Of a stretch of DNA of 64,000 bases, positions 50,621 through 59,297 are shown in pieces; position 1 is the first letter of the stretch, and every line of letters begins with the position of its first letter. This stretch comes from AC-51 sp036265325 (GTDB lineage: Bacteria > Actinomycetota > UBA4738 > HRBIN12), in the NCBI GenBank assembly GCA_036265325.1, contig DATAPH010000013.1, positions 1 through 64,000 of the forward strand, given 5' to 3'. Below the pieces are notes generated by a model, which saw nothing but the letters and a program-made list of their open reading frames with translations, made no database searches and had not been told where the DNA came from. The translations under genes and the position numbers were made by a program.

Positions 50621-52347
50621 GGCGCGGCGGTGGCCGTCTCGCGCTTGGACCGCTCCTCGTCCTGCAGAACCCGCCGAAGCACCTTGCCCACCAGCGTCTC
50701 CGGCAGGGCGTCGCGGAACTCGACGTCCTTCGGCGCGCGATAGCCCGTCAGGCCCTGCGCCGGGTCCTTGCACCAGGCGATCAGCTCCTCGGCGGTCAAC
50801 TGCTGACCTTCCTTGAGCACGACGAACGCCTTGATGCGCTCGCCGGTGCGGTCATCGGGGACGCCGATCACCGCGCACTTCGAGATCGCGGGGTGGTGGT
50901 ACAGCACGTCCTCGACCTCGTTGGGGTACACGTTGAACCCCGACACGAGCACCATGTCCTTGAGGCGGTCGACGATCCGAAAGAATCCGTCGGGCTCCAT
51001 CACCGCGACGTCGCCGGTGTGGAACCAGCCGTTGCGGATCGCGAGGGCGGTTTCCTCGGGGCGCCGCCAGTAGCCGAGCATGACCTGCGGACCTTTGATG
51101 CAGAGCTCGCCGGGCTCGCCCTGCGGCATCTCCTTGTCGGGATCATCAAGCGAGATGATCCGCACATCGGTGTCGGAGATCGGCATGCCGATCGACCCGG
51201 GCCGGCCGCGCCCATCGAGCGGATTCACATGCGTGACCGGCGAGCACTCGGTCAGGCCGTACCCCTCCACCAGGACGGCGCCGTCGCTCACCTCCGCGAA
51301 CCGCTTGGCGACCGCCTGCGGCAGCGGCGCCGCGCCCGACACACACGCCTTCACCGACTTGAGGTCGAACTTCTGCACGTCGGGGAACTCGTTGATCGCC
51401 ACGTAGAGCCGGGGTACACCAGGGAAGAACGTCGGCTTCTCCTCCTGCGAGATCTCGAGGATCAGGTGGATGTCGCGCGGGTTCGGGACCGGCACGAGCT
51501 TGGCCGCGATGAGCCCGGTGAGCACCATCGCCAGCAGCCCGTACGAGTGGAAGAACGGCAACGCCGCGAGCACCGCGTCGTGCCCTTCTTCGATCGTCGT
51601 GATCCACGCCCAGGCCTGCCGGGCGTTGGCCGCGAGGTTGGCGTGGGACAGCATGGCGCCCTTCGCGATCCCGGTCGTGCCCCCGGTGTAGATCAGTACG
51701 GCGGTGTCCTGTTGTGGCTGCACCGTCGCGACCGGTGGGATCGGGCCCGCGGACGCCATCTCCTCGTGCCAACGACGAACCTGCGCGTTCTTCGGTACCG
51801 GCGGCCACGGCTTGCCGGCCGCGAGCTGCTGCTTCTTGAACTTCAACGCCGGCGCGAGGAGCTTCTTCAAGCCGGGCATGTAGTCGTTGAGCCGCGTGAT
51901 CACGACGTGCTCGATGCCGACCGCGGCGAACACGTCGGCGAAGTCCCCGTACATCAGGTCGGCGACGAGCACGACGTTCACGTCCGCGTCGCGGAGCTGG
52001 TGTTCCATCTCGCGGGCGGAGTACACCGGGTTGTTGCCGACCGCCACCGCGCCGATCCGCATGCACGCGTAGAACGCGATGGTGAACGGCGGCGAGTTCG
52101 GCATGATCAGCGCCACCCGGTCGCCCTTACGGATGCCGAGACCGGCCAGCATGGCGCTGCAGAGCTCCACCTCCTGCAGCAGTTGCTTGTAGCTGAGGTG
52201 CTTGCCGAACCAGGCGATCGCGGGTCTGTCTGGGAACCGGCCCGCCGCCGATTCCAACAGTCCGAAGACGCTTTCGGAGGGGAACGGAGCGATCGAACGG
52301 GGCACGTCGGAGGGGTAGGACGCGACCCAGGGTCGTTCACCGCTCAT
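50617..52347 (-). CDS. Long-chain acyl-CoA synthetase (AMP-forming)
   Basis: About 576 residues. It activates a carboxylic acid with ATP and CoA. ANL-family motifs are complete: the AMP loop YTGGTTGIAKGAMLSHANL, EGYGLTECSPVTHVNPLDG, NGWFHTGDVAVMEPDGFFRI, RLKDMVLVSGFNVYPNEVED and a C-terminal Lys in ETLVGKVLRR. The sequence is FadD-like, so a medium- or long-chain fatty acid is the likely substrate. The ATG at 52347 follows a minus-strand TATCAT box by 7 bases, which selects it over longer starts. Divergent from the ABC exporter pair. Confidence 0.94.
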   Translation of the reverse strand: MSGERPWVASYPSDVPRSIAPFPSESVFGLLESAAGRFPDRPAIAWFGKHLSYKQLLQEVELCSAMLAGLGIRKGDRVALIMPNSPPFTIAFYACMRIGAVAVGNNPVYSAREMEHQLRDADVNVVLVADLMYGDFADVFAAVGIEHVVITRLNDYMPGLKKLLAPALKFKKQQLAAGKPWPPVPKNAQVRRWHEEMASAGPIPPVATVQPQQDTAVLIYTGGTTGIAKGAMLSHANLAANARQAWAWITTIEEGHDAVLAALPFFHSYGLLAMVLTGLIAAKLVPVPNPRDIHLILEISQEEKPTFFPGVPRLYVAINEFPDVQKFDLKSVKACVSGAAPLPQAVAKRFAEVSDGAVLVEGYGLTECSPVTHVNPLDGRGRPGSIGMPISDTDVRIISLDDPDKEMPQGEPGELCIKGPQVMLGYWRRPEETALAIRNGWFHTGDVAVMEPDGFFRIVDRLKDMVLVSGFNVYPNEVEDVLYHHPAISKCAVIGVPDDRTGERIKAFVVLKEGQQLTAEELIAWCKDPAQGLTGYRAPKDVEFRDALPETLVGKVLRRVLQDEERSKRETATAAP

Positions 52348-52354
52348 GCGCGGC

Positions 52355-52361
52355 ATGATAT
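52355..52361. promoter_or_regulatory. Divergent promoter core between fadD-like gene and ABC exporter
   Basis: TATCAT on the minus strand (52355-52360) ends 7 bases before the ATG at 52347. The overlapping TGATAT on the plus strand (52356-52361) ends 5 bases before the ATG at 52367. Only 19 bases separate the two start codons, and GCAT-GAT-ATGC within it is a short inverted repeat. Confidence 0.4.
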
Positions 52362-52366
52362 GCGGC

Positions 52367-54196
52367 ATGGCAACGACCTTGCAGGACACGAACGCGCCCT
52401 CAACCGAGGAGCGGCAAGGCAGCCTGTTCATGGCAGGCATGCGGCTGGTCTGGGACTACATCAAGTTGCACCCCAAGCCATTCATCGTGTCCCTGGCAGG
52501 GGCACTCCTGTTCGCGGTGTCGTCGATCTTGCTGACGGATGCCCTCGCGCGCGCCACCAATAACGTGCTTGCCCCGGCGCTGGACCCCTCCTCGACCACC
52601 GTCGTGTTCACGGCGAAGGCCGTATGGCTGTCCGTTCTCGCACTGATGGCGTTCGGCTGCGGACGAGCGCTCGGGATCATGGTCCGCCGCTACTACTCGG
52701 GCGTCGCCGGCGAGCGGGTGATGGCGACCCTTCGCCGCAACGTCTCGGACCGCTACCGTGAGCTCCAGCTGCAGTATCACCGCGAGACGCCGACCGGTGA
52801 GCTCCTCGCCCACATGGAGGCCGACGTCAAGGCGGCGGTCGACGTGTTCTGGCCGGTCCCGTTCGCGGTCGGCGTGATCGCGCTCGTCGTGCTCGCGATG
52901 ATCCAGATGCTCCGGGTCGACGCCTGGCTCGCGCTCGTCGGCGCGTTGCTATTCCCAGCGCTCGCGCTGATGAACCACAACTTCGCCAAGCACATGGAAG
53001 AGCCGGCCCGGATGGCGCAGGAGGACATCGGTGTCGTCTCGGCGGTCGCCCATGAGTCGATCGACGGCGCGCTCGTCGTGAAGACGCTCGGCCGCGAGCA
53101 GCTCGAGACCGACAAGCTCGAGGACGCGGCGCGGACGCTCCGCAATGACCGTGTGCGCGGCGGGTACGTTCGCGCAACGTTCGAGGCGGCCCTCGACGCG
53201 ATGCCGACGCTCGCGACGGTCATCCTGATCGCGGTCGGCGCGTGGCGGATCCATCAGGGCGCGATCAACACCGGCGACCTGGTCGGGTTCGTCGCGCTGT
53301 TCGGGCTGCTGTCGTGGCCGATGCGGTTCATCGGATGGATCCTCGCCGAGCTGCCGCGCGCGGTGGTCGGCCACGACCGGCTGCAGACCGTGTTCGCCGA
53401 ACAGGTCACGGTGACGCCACCCGAGCACCCAGTGCCGCTGCCGTCCGGACCGCTGGGGGTTTCCGTCAAGGACGTGAAGCTCGTCTACGACGGTCTGCCT
53501 GTGCTGAACGGCGTGAGCTTCGACGTCGAACCCGGGGAATCGGTCGCGATCGTGGGCTCGACCGGCGTGGGCAAGTCGACACTCGTGCAACTGCTGGTTC
53601 GCCTTGCCGACCCGGACCAGGGCATCATCACCGTCGGGGGGGTCGACGTGCGCCAGACCGACCCGCTCGAGCTGCGGGCCGCGGCGTCGATCGTGTTCCA
53701 AGAGAGCTTCCTGTTCGCGGCGAGCGTGCGCGAGAACATCGCGCTGGACGACACCGTGGCCGCCGACGAAGTCGTGCGGTCGGCGATGATCGCGAACGCC
53801 GACCGGTTCATCCGCGAGCTCCCCAACGGCTACGACACCGTGGTCGGCGAGCGCGGGCACACCGTGTCGGGCGGGCAGCGTCAGCGAGTCGCGCTGGCTC
53901 GCGCGCTTGCGCGCAAGCCGCGGATCCTGATCCTCGACGACGCCACGTCGTCCGTCGACCCGACGATCGAGGCGAACATCCTGCACGCCTTGCGGCGCGA
54001 GCTCGACACCACGTTGATCGTGGTGGCCTATCGCCTGTCGACGATCAAGCTCGCCGACCGGGTGATCTACCTCGAAGGCGGCACGGTCGCCGGCACCGGC
54101 ACGCACGACGAACTGCTCGCCACCCAGCGCGGCTACGCCTCGATCATCCGCGCATACGAGCGCCGGAACGTGGAGGAGGTGCTCGATGAGCGCTGA
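52367..54196 (+). CDS. ABC exporter half-transporter with degenerate catalytic site
   Basis: 609 residues: a six-helix type IV exporter domain (about 25-340) and a nucleotide-binding domain. Walker A is VGSTGVGKST and the signature VSGGQRQRVALARAL is canonical, but Walker B reads ILILDDATSSVD, with Asp where the catalytic Glu should be, and the H-loop reads VVAYRLSTI, with Tyr in place of His. This is the pattern of the degenerate subunit in heterodimeric exporters such as TM287/288 and BmrCD. The partner is encoded next with an 11-base overlap. Drug or lipid export is likely. Confidence 0.93.
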   Translation: MATTLQDTNAPSTEERQGSLFMAGMRLVWDYIKLHPKPFIVSLAGALLFAVSSILLTDALARATNNVLAPALDPSSTTVVFTAKAVWLSVLALMAFGCGRALGIMVRRYYSGVAGERVMATLRRNVSDRYRELQLQYHRETPTGELLAHMEADVKAAVDVFWPVPFAVGVIALVVLAMIQMLRVDAWLALVGALLFPALALMNHNFAKHMEEPARMAQEDIGVVSAVAHESIDGALVVKTLGREQLETDKLEDAARTLRNDRVRGGYVRATFEAALDAMPTLATVILIAVGAWRIHQGAINTGDLVGFVALFGLLSWPMRFIGWILAELPRAVVGHDRLQTVFAEQVTVTPPEHPVPLPSGPLGVSVKDVKLVYDGLPVLNGVSFDVEPGESVAIVGSTGVGKSTLVQLLVRLADPDQGIITVGGVDVRQTDPLELRAAASIVFQESFLFAASVRENIALDDTVAADEVVRSAMIANADRFIRELPNGYDTVVGERGHTVSGGQRQRVALARALARKPRILILDDATSSVDPTIEANILHALRRELDTTLIVVAYRLSTIKLADRVIYLEGGTVAGTGTHDELLATQRGYASIIRAYERRNVEEVLDER

Positions 54197-56000
54197 GCTC
54201 GCCTCCTTCCAAACGGATGACGACGCGCTGCCGGTTCCCGAGGAGCTCCAAGGCGCGTGGGCGGTTCTCAAGCGCGGCGTCGGCGAGAGCACCGAGCTCC
54301 GTCGCGGCCTCGGCCTGACCGTCGTCGTCTCGCTCGGCGTGACGGTCGTCTCGCTGGTGACGCCGATCCTGCTCCAGAAGGTGTTCGACCACGGTCTGAA
54401 CCCGTTCAACGCGAAGTACACGTACACCATCTGTGCCATCGGGTTCGCGCTGGTGCTCGTCGCGTTCCTGGCCGCCCGGATCGCCGGCCGCCGGCTGGTC
54501 GTCGCGGCCGAGAACGCGATGATGCAGCTGCGCGTCACGACGTTCTCGCACATCCACGCGCTGTCGATCGCCGACCAGTCCGAAGAGAAGCGAGGCGTGT
54601 TCGTCGCACGCGTCACCGCCGACATCGACGCGCTCCAACAGTTCATGGAGTGGGGCGGGATCGCGTGGATCATCTCGATCACGCAGGTGATCGGCGCGCT
54701 CATCCTGATGCTGATCTACGCGTGGCAGCTCACGCTCGGCATCTGCATCCTGATCGTGCCGCTGGTGCTGATCGTCTGGTCCATGCAGGCGAAGCTGACA
54801 CTGGCGTTCAACACGGCGCGCACGCGGGTCGGCGAGATGCTCTCGGAGGTGTCGGAGTCGGTGATGGGTGCGGCGGTGGTTCGCGCGTACGGGCTCGACG
54901 AACACACCGACCGCAAGGTGAAGCGCGCGATCGACCAGCGCTACCGCGCTGAGATCATGGCGCACTTCCGCGCGGCGACCCTGTGGCCGCTCTCGTCGGT
55001 CTTCTACGCGATGTCGCTGTCGACGGTCGTCGTCCTGGGCGCGTTCTACGGTCCGAAGTGGGGGATGTCGTTCGGCCAGGTCGTCGCGTTCCTGTTCCTC
55101 GCCGACGTGTTCCTGCACGTGTTCACCGACCTGCCCGAGGTCTACTCGGAGACGCAGAACTCGATCGCGGCGTGGCGCAAGATCCTCGCGGTCCACGACA
55201 TGCCGGTCGAGATCGTGGAGCCGCTGCAGGGCGTCGAGCTCCCTCGGGGCGCGTTGTCGGTCGAGGCGAAGGACATCCACTTCACGTACCGCGAGGGCCC
55301 GGAGGTCCTGCACGGGATCTCGCTGTCGGTGCCGGCGGGCGGCCACGTGGCGATCGTCGGCGAGACCGGCTGCGGTAAGAGCACGTTCGCGAAGGTGGTG
55401 TCGCGGCTGGCCGACCCCACGGAAGGGTCGCTGCTCATCGACGGCATCGACCTCCGGGAGATCGAGCCGACCGCGCGCCGAACACACATCCGGATGGTGC
55501 CGCAGGACGGGTTCCTGTTCGACACGACGGTGCGCGACAACGTCCGGATGGGCCGTGAGGGCGCGAGCGACCGCGACGTCGAGACGGCGTTCGAAGAGCT
55601 CGGGCTCGGCGACTGGGTCGACACGTTGCCCGACGGGCTCGACACGAAGGTCGGCGAGCGTGGCGAAGCCCTGTCGGTCGGTGAGCGCCAGTTGGTCGCG
55701 TTGGTGCGCGCGCAGCTCGGGAACCCCGGGCTGCTGCTCCTCGACGAGGCGACGTCGGCGGTCGACCCGGCGACGGAACGCCGTATCACCGAGGCGCTGC
55801 GCCGCCTATCCGCCGGACGAACCGTGATCACGATCGCCCACCGGCTCTCGACGGCCGAAGGCGCCGACAAGGTGTTCGTGTTCGACGCCGGCCGCCTGGT
55901 CGAAGAGGGAACACACACCGAGCTCGCCGCTGGAGACGGCACGTACGCCGTGCTCTACGGCTCCTGGCTCGGGAACGTCCGCGAAGACGGCGCCGCCTAG
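54186..56000 (+). CDS. ABC exporter half-transporter with canonical catalytic site
   Basis: 604 residues, six-helix domain plus nucleotide-binding domain. Walker A VGETGCGKSTFAKVVSRLAD, Walker B LLLLDEATSAVDP with Glu and H-loop TIAHRLSTAEG with His are canonical, while the signature is LSVGERQLVALVRAQL instead of LSGGQ. The deviant signature faces the degenerate Walker B site of the partner subunit, so each subunit supplies one half of one active and one inactive ATP site. The gene overlaps its partner by 11 bases. Confidence 0.94.
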   Translation: MSAELASFQTDDDALPVPEELQGAWAVLKRGVGESTELRRGLGLTVVVSLGVTVVSLVTPILLQKVFDHGLNPFNAKYTYTICAIGFALVLVAFLAARIAGRRLVVAAENAMMQLRVTTFSHIHALSIADQSEEKRGVFVARVTADIDALQQFMEWGGIAWIISITQVIGALILMLIYAWQLTLGICILIVPLVLIVWSMQAKLTLAFNTARTRVGEMLSEVSESVMGAAVVRAYGLDEHTDRKVKRAIDQRYRAEIMAHFRAATLWPLSSVFYAMSLSTVVVLGAFYGPKWGMSFGQVVAFLFLADVFLHVFTDLPEVYSETQNSIAAWRKILAVHDMPVEIVEPLQGVELPRGALSVEAKDIHFTYREGPEVLHGISLSVPAGGHVAIVGETGCGKSTFAKVVSRLADPTEGSLLIDGIDLREIEPTARRTHIRMVPQDGFLFDTTVRDNVRMGREGASDRDVETAFEELGLGDWVDTLPDGLDTKVGERGEALSVGERQLVALVRAQLGNPGLLLLDEATSAVDPATERRITEALRRLSAGRTVITIAHRLSTAEGADKVFVFDAGRLVEEGTHTELAAGDGTYAVLYGSWLGNVREDGAA

Positions 56001-56069
56001 TTGGGGCATGCGACTCCCCGCGTCATCCCTCTTGCGTAGGCTGGCAGCATCAGCGAGGGAAGCGCTCGG

Positions 56070-56329
56070 ATGGTCACGTGGGCTCGCCTTCGCGAACTTC
56101 GACGCGATCTCGAGGAGGCGGCTCGCACTCGCTTGTATCAGGTCGGCGTCGGGCGCGCGTTCCTGGCCACCGTTCGTGCGGACGGCGGTCCACGACTGCA
56201 AATGAACCGCCCGACGGCTTCGACGAGCAGGAACTCTTCACGTTCGACGTGGACACGTGCCTGGTGACGACCACAACGAGGCACGGCGACCCACACCCGA
56301 AACACATCGTCTGGCGCGGTGCCGCCTAG
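56070..56329 (+). pseudogene. Internally deleted pyridoxamine 5'-phosphate oxidase-like gene
   Basis: The first frame from the ATG at 56070 reads TRLYQVGVGRAFLATVRADG then GPRLQ, the usual N-terminal strand of PNPOx-like flavin proteins. The reading then shifts and another frame gives DGFDEQELFTFDVDTCLVTT and PHPKHIVWRGAA before a TAG at 56327-56329, the usual C-terminal strand. The middle (some 60-80 residues in relatives) is missing. A TAGGCT box at 56037-56042 survives upstream. It lies between the ABC exporter and the penicillin-acylase gene. Confidence 0.65.
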
Positions 56330-56344
56330 ATCCGAGGCTCGCGC

Positions 56345-56350
56345 TAGGCT
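56345..56350 (+). promoter_or_regulatory. -10 box (TAGGCT) of a leaderless promoter
   Basis: TAGGCT ends 8 bases before the ATG at 56359. Confidence 0.5.
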
Positions 56351-56358
56351 CGCTCACC

Positions 56359-58554
56359 ATGTCCGACCCGATGCGCGCGATGGCGGAAGCATCGCTCTTC
56401 CCGCTGGACGGCGAGCTCAGCGCGCCCGGGCTGACCGAACGCGTTACCGTCGAGCGCGACGCATTCGGCATCCCGCGGATCACCGCGACCTCGCTCGACG
56501 ACCTGTGGTTCGCGCAGGGGTTCGTCACCGCCGGCGAACGGCTCTTCCAGCTGGAGCTTGCGCTGCGACTCGCGACCGGACGCCTTTCCGAGATCTTCAG
56601 CGAACTCACGTACCAAGACGACGTGTTCATGCGGACGATCGGCCTCAACCGCGCGGGCGCCAAGCACGTCGAGGCATGGAACGAAACCGATCACGCGATG
56701 CACGCTCGGTTCCACGCCGGGGTGGAGGCGTGGATCGGCCAGATGCCCGCGAAGCCCATCGAGTACCAACTGCTCGACCTCGAGCCCGCGATCCCGGATG
56801 CCGCCGCACAGTACGCCGCGGCGATCGCGCTGCTTGCCTGGAACCTCTCGAGCAACTGGGACGCCGAGCTGCTGCGCGCCGAGCTCGACGACACGATTCA
56901 GCACGCGACGACCGATCTGCTGTTGCCCTCGTCCTCGCGCGGCGGGATCGGGTCGAACAACTGGGCGGTCACGGGCGACCGCACGGAGAGCGGCAAGCCG
57001 CTGCTGGCCGGGGACCCCCACCTGCTCGTGACCCAGCCGGGGACGTGGTTCGAGCTGCACCTACGCGCGCCGGGCTACGACGCGCGCGGCGTCGCGCTCC
57101 CCTTCCTCCCGGGCATCATCCTCGGCGCGACGCCCCACCACGCGTGGACGGCCACCAACGTCACCGGCGACTCGCAAGACCTCTTCGAAGAGCAGCTGAA
57201 CGAGGACGGCACTGCAGCTCGGTTCCAAGACGCGTGGGAACCACTGACCGTCCACGAGGAGCGGATCTTCGTTCGCGGCGACGCCGAACCTCGCATCCTC
57301 ACGGTGCGCGAGTCTCGACACGGTCCGATCCTCACGCACGGCATCGGCGGCGTCTCTCAGACCGTCTACCGCCCGATCGAGCGCACCTACGCCCTCCGAT
57401 GGACCGGGCACGACGCGACGCTTCGTCCATCGCTGACGCTCGAGGCAGGCCAGGCCATGGACCCAGACGGTTTCCGCGACGCCGTCCTGCAGATCGCGTG
57501 CCCCGGCCAGAACTTCGTCTACGCCGACGTCGACGGCGCGATCGCGTATCAGTGCACGGGCCGGTTCCCGATCCGCGCGAACGGCGACGGCACACGACCC
57601 GTCCCGGGATGGGACGGCGACCACGAGTGGACGGGGTGGATCCCCGCCGACGACCTTCCGCACGAGATCGATCCTGAGCGCGGATGGCTGGCGACGGCCA
57701 ACAACGATATGCAACCACCCGACTACCCGCATCTGATCGGCGCCGACTTCCACCGGCCGGCGCGACGCGACCGGATCGTCGAGCGCATCACGGAACGCGA
57801 CGGACACGACGTCGCTTCGATGCGTTCGATGCAGACCGACACCGTCTCGCGCACCGTTGACCAGGTGCTGCCCGGCCTGCTCAAGCTCCACCCCGGTGAC
57901 GACGAGCAGCGCGAGGTGCTCGACCGGCTCGCCGGCTGGAACGGCGACCTCTCGCCGGACTCCGAAGAAGCCGCGATCTACGAGCTGTGGCTGAGCGCGA
58001 TCATGCGACGACTCGTCGGCGAGCGGATCGGCGACGAGCTCTTCACGGCGTACAGCGGGTTCCGCGAGATCTTCGTCGGCGAGACGCTGCCCGCGATGCT
58101 CGCCCACAGCACCGACCGGCTGGATCCCGGGGCGCTCCGCGAAGCGCTGTTCGAAGCGGTCGAGCTGGCCGAGGGCCGGACATGGGGCGAGATCCACGCG
58201 CTCAGGCTCGCGCACCCGCTCGCGCGCATCCCCGGGCTGGACCGGCTCTTCACCGCGGCCACCATGCCCCACGGCGGCGACGAATCGACGATCTGCCAGG
58301 GTGCGATGGATCCGCTCCGCGGCCACACGCCGGCGGTGATCCCGTCATGGCGAGCGGTCTGGGATCTCGGCGACCTCGAGGGGAGCGTCGCCGTTGTCCC
58401 CAGCGGCGTCAGCGGCAACCCCGCCTCTCCGCACTGGGCCGACCAGGCCCCGCTCTACCAAGCCGGCGAGGCCAGGCCGGCCGGCTTCGAAACACCCGCC
58501 GTGGCAACGCTCACCCTGCGACCCACGCAGGTACCATCGACCGGCGATGCCTGA
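56359..58554 (+). CDS. Penicillin acylase family (Ntn-hydrolase) protein
   Basis: 731 residues. The family is made as a precursor that cuts itself so that an internal Ser becomes the N-terminal nucleophile; here the site is GIGSNNWAV with Ser199. Upstream, PRITATSLDDLWFAQGFVTA and RLFQLELALRLATGRLSE are alpha-chain landmarks; downstream GKPLLAGDPHLL, PGQNFVYAD and ATANNDM match the beta chain. Relatives hydrolyse amides, including acyl-homoserine lactones and beta-lactams. No signal peptide is visible, though most members are exported, so a cytoplasmic role is possible. The leaderless-type promoter argues against a longer N-terminus. Confidence 0.9.
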   Translation: MSDPMRAMAEASLFPLDGELSAPGLTERVTVERDAFGIPRITATSLDDLWFAQGFVTAGERLFQLELALRLATGRLSEIFSELTYQDDVFMRTIGLNRAGAKHVEAWNETDHAMHARFHAGVEAWIGQMPAKPIEYQLLDLEPAIPDAAAQYAAAIALLAWNLSSNWDAELLRAELDDTIQHATTDLLLPSSSRGGIGSNNWAVTGDRTESGKPLLAGDPHLLVTQPGTWFELHLRAPGYDARGVALPFLPGIILGATPHHAWTATNVTGDSQDLFEEQLNEDGTAARFQDAWEPLTVHEERIFVRGDAEPRILTVRESRHGPILTHGIGGVSQTVYRPIERTYALRWTGHDATLRPSLTLEAGQAMDPDGFRDAVLQIACPGQNFVYADVDGAIAYQCTGRFPIRANGDGTRPVPGWDGDHEWTGWIPADDLPHEIDPERGWLATANNDMQPPDYPHLIGADFHRPARRDRIVERITERDGHDVASMRSMQTDTVSRTVDQVLPGLLKLHPGDDEQREVLDRLAGWNGDLSPDSEEAAIYELWLSAIMRRLVGERIGDELFTAYSGFREIFVGETLPAMLAHSTDRLDPGALREALFEAVELAEGRTWGEIHALRLAHPLARIPGLDRLFTAATMPHGGDESTICQGAMDPLRGHTPAVIPSWRAVWDLGDLEGSVAVVPSGVSGNPASPHWADQAPLYQAGEARPAGFETPAVATLTLRPTQVPSTGDA
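58532..58537 (+). promoter_or_regulatory. -10 box (TACCAT) for crgA inside the acylase gene
   Basis: TACCAT ends 9 bases before the crgA ATG at 58547 and lies within the last codons of the acylase gene, giving crgA its own leaderless transcript. Confidence 0.45.
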
Positions 58555-58795
58555 GTCCAAGGGCCGGAAGAAGACGGCCGCCAGCCGCTATCAGCTGCAC
58601 CCACAGCGCAAGCAGCGCACCAAGTCCAGCCCCAAGTGGTTCGCGCCTGCGATGGCGGCACTGATGGTCGTCGGGATCGGCATCATCGTCTGGAACTTCT
58701 TCCGGAACGACGGCAACTCGTTCGATCCGAAGATCATGTGGCTCGGCCTCGGGGTCCTCGCCGCAGGGTTCTTCGGCATCTCGTTCTGGAAGTAG
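58547..58795 (+). CDS. crgA: Cell division protein CrgA
   Basis: 82 residues. A basic cytoplasmic N-terminus (KGRKKTAASRYQ, HPQRKQRTKSSPKWF) is followed by two transmembrane helices joined by a short loop, the CrgA topology. CrgA is an actinobacterial septation protein that binds FtsZ, FtsI and other divisome members. Its start overlaps the end of the acylase gene by 8 bases in another frame. Its presence supports the assignment to Actinomycetota. Confidence 0.85.
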   Translation: MPESKGRKKTAASRYQLHPQRKQRTKSSPKWFAPAMAALMVVGIGIIVWNFFRNDGNSFDPKIMWLGLGVLAAGFFGISFWK

Positions 58796-58892
58796 CCGGG
58801 CCCGCCGCCGGGTCTCCTCCACCGCCCCGTGTGGATAAACCTGGGGATACCTAGGTGCCGAACGGTGGAAAACGCCCCCTCCTCCCGTTGCC

Positions 58893-59168
58893 TCACACCG
58901 TTCCTGGACGCCGCTCCACCAGCATCTTCTCGCCGCAGTGCCGGGGGATCTGCAGTTCACCCAGGCGCGACACCTTGTACTCGGTTCCGCACTCGCCGCA
59001 CACCAAGTAGACGTCCAGGTCCTCGACGTCCTCCGGTTCCGCCGGCGGCTTCTCGGTGTCGAGCGTCCCCGGCGCAGGTCCGGCGAGCGAGCGAAGCGTC
59101 GCCATCCCGACGCGCCAGATGACGTAGCCGAGCACGATCGCGCCGGGGATCAAGACCCAGGTGGGCAT
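58893..59168 (-). CDS. Membrane-anchored zinc-ribbon protein of unknown function
   Basis: 91 residues. One N-terminal helix (WVLIPGAIVLGYVIWRVGMA), a Pro/Glu-rich linker, then a putative zinc ribbon: CGECGTEYKV followed 13 residues later by PRHCGEKM, giving C-x2-C and H-C ligands. No named family is recognised. It could be a small metal-binding or nucleic-acid-binding membrane protein. The ATG follows a TACCGT box by 6 bases. Divergent from gdhA. Confidence 0.7.
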   Translation of the reverse strand: MPTWVLIPGAIVLGYVIWRVGMATLRSLAGPAPGTLDTEKPPAEPEDVEDLDVYLVCGECGTEYKVSRLGELQIPRHCGEKMLVERRPGTV

Positions 59169-59174
59169 GCGGCC

Positions 59175-59180
59175 ACGGTA
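59175..59180 (-). promoter_or_regulatory. -10 box (TACCGT) of a leaderless promoter
   Basis: On the minus strand TACCGT is followed by 6 bases and the ATG at 59168. Confidence 0.4.
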
Positions 59181-59250
59181 GCAGCGCCCTCCCGGAGGCC
59201 GGAACGGGGCGGTGCACCTTGCGGCACTTTCCATCTGCGGCCCGTCGCCG

Positions 59251-59293
59251 TACGGTGAGCGACGCACGAACACCCGGCGACGCGGGAGAGGAA
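59251..59293 (+). promoter_or_regulatory. Possible gdhA promoter and ribosome-binding site
   Basis: TACGGT at 59251-59256 could be the -10, giving a leader of about 35 bases. GGGAGAGGAA (59284-59293) lies 4 bases before the ATG at 59298 and is a strong ribosome site, in contrast to the leaderless neighbours. Confidence 0.4.
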
Positions 59294-59297
59294 CCGG

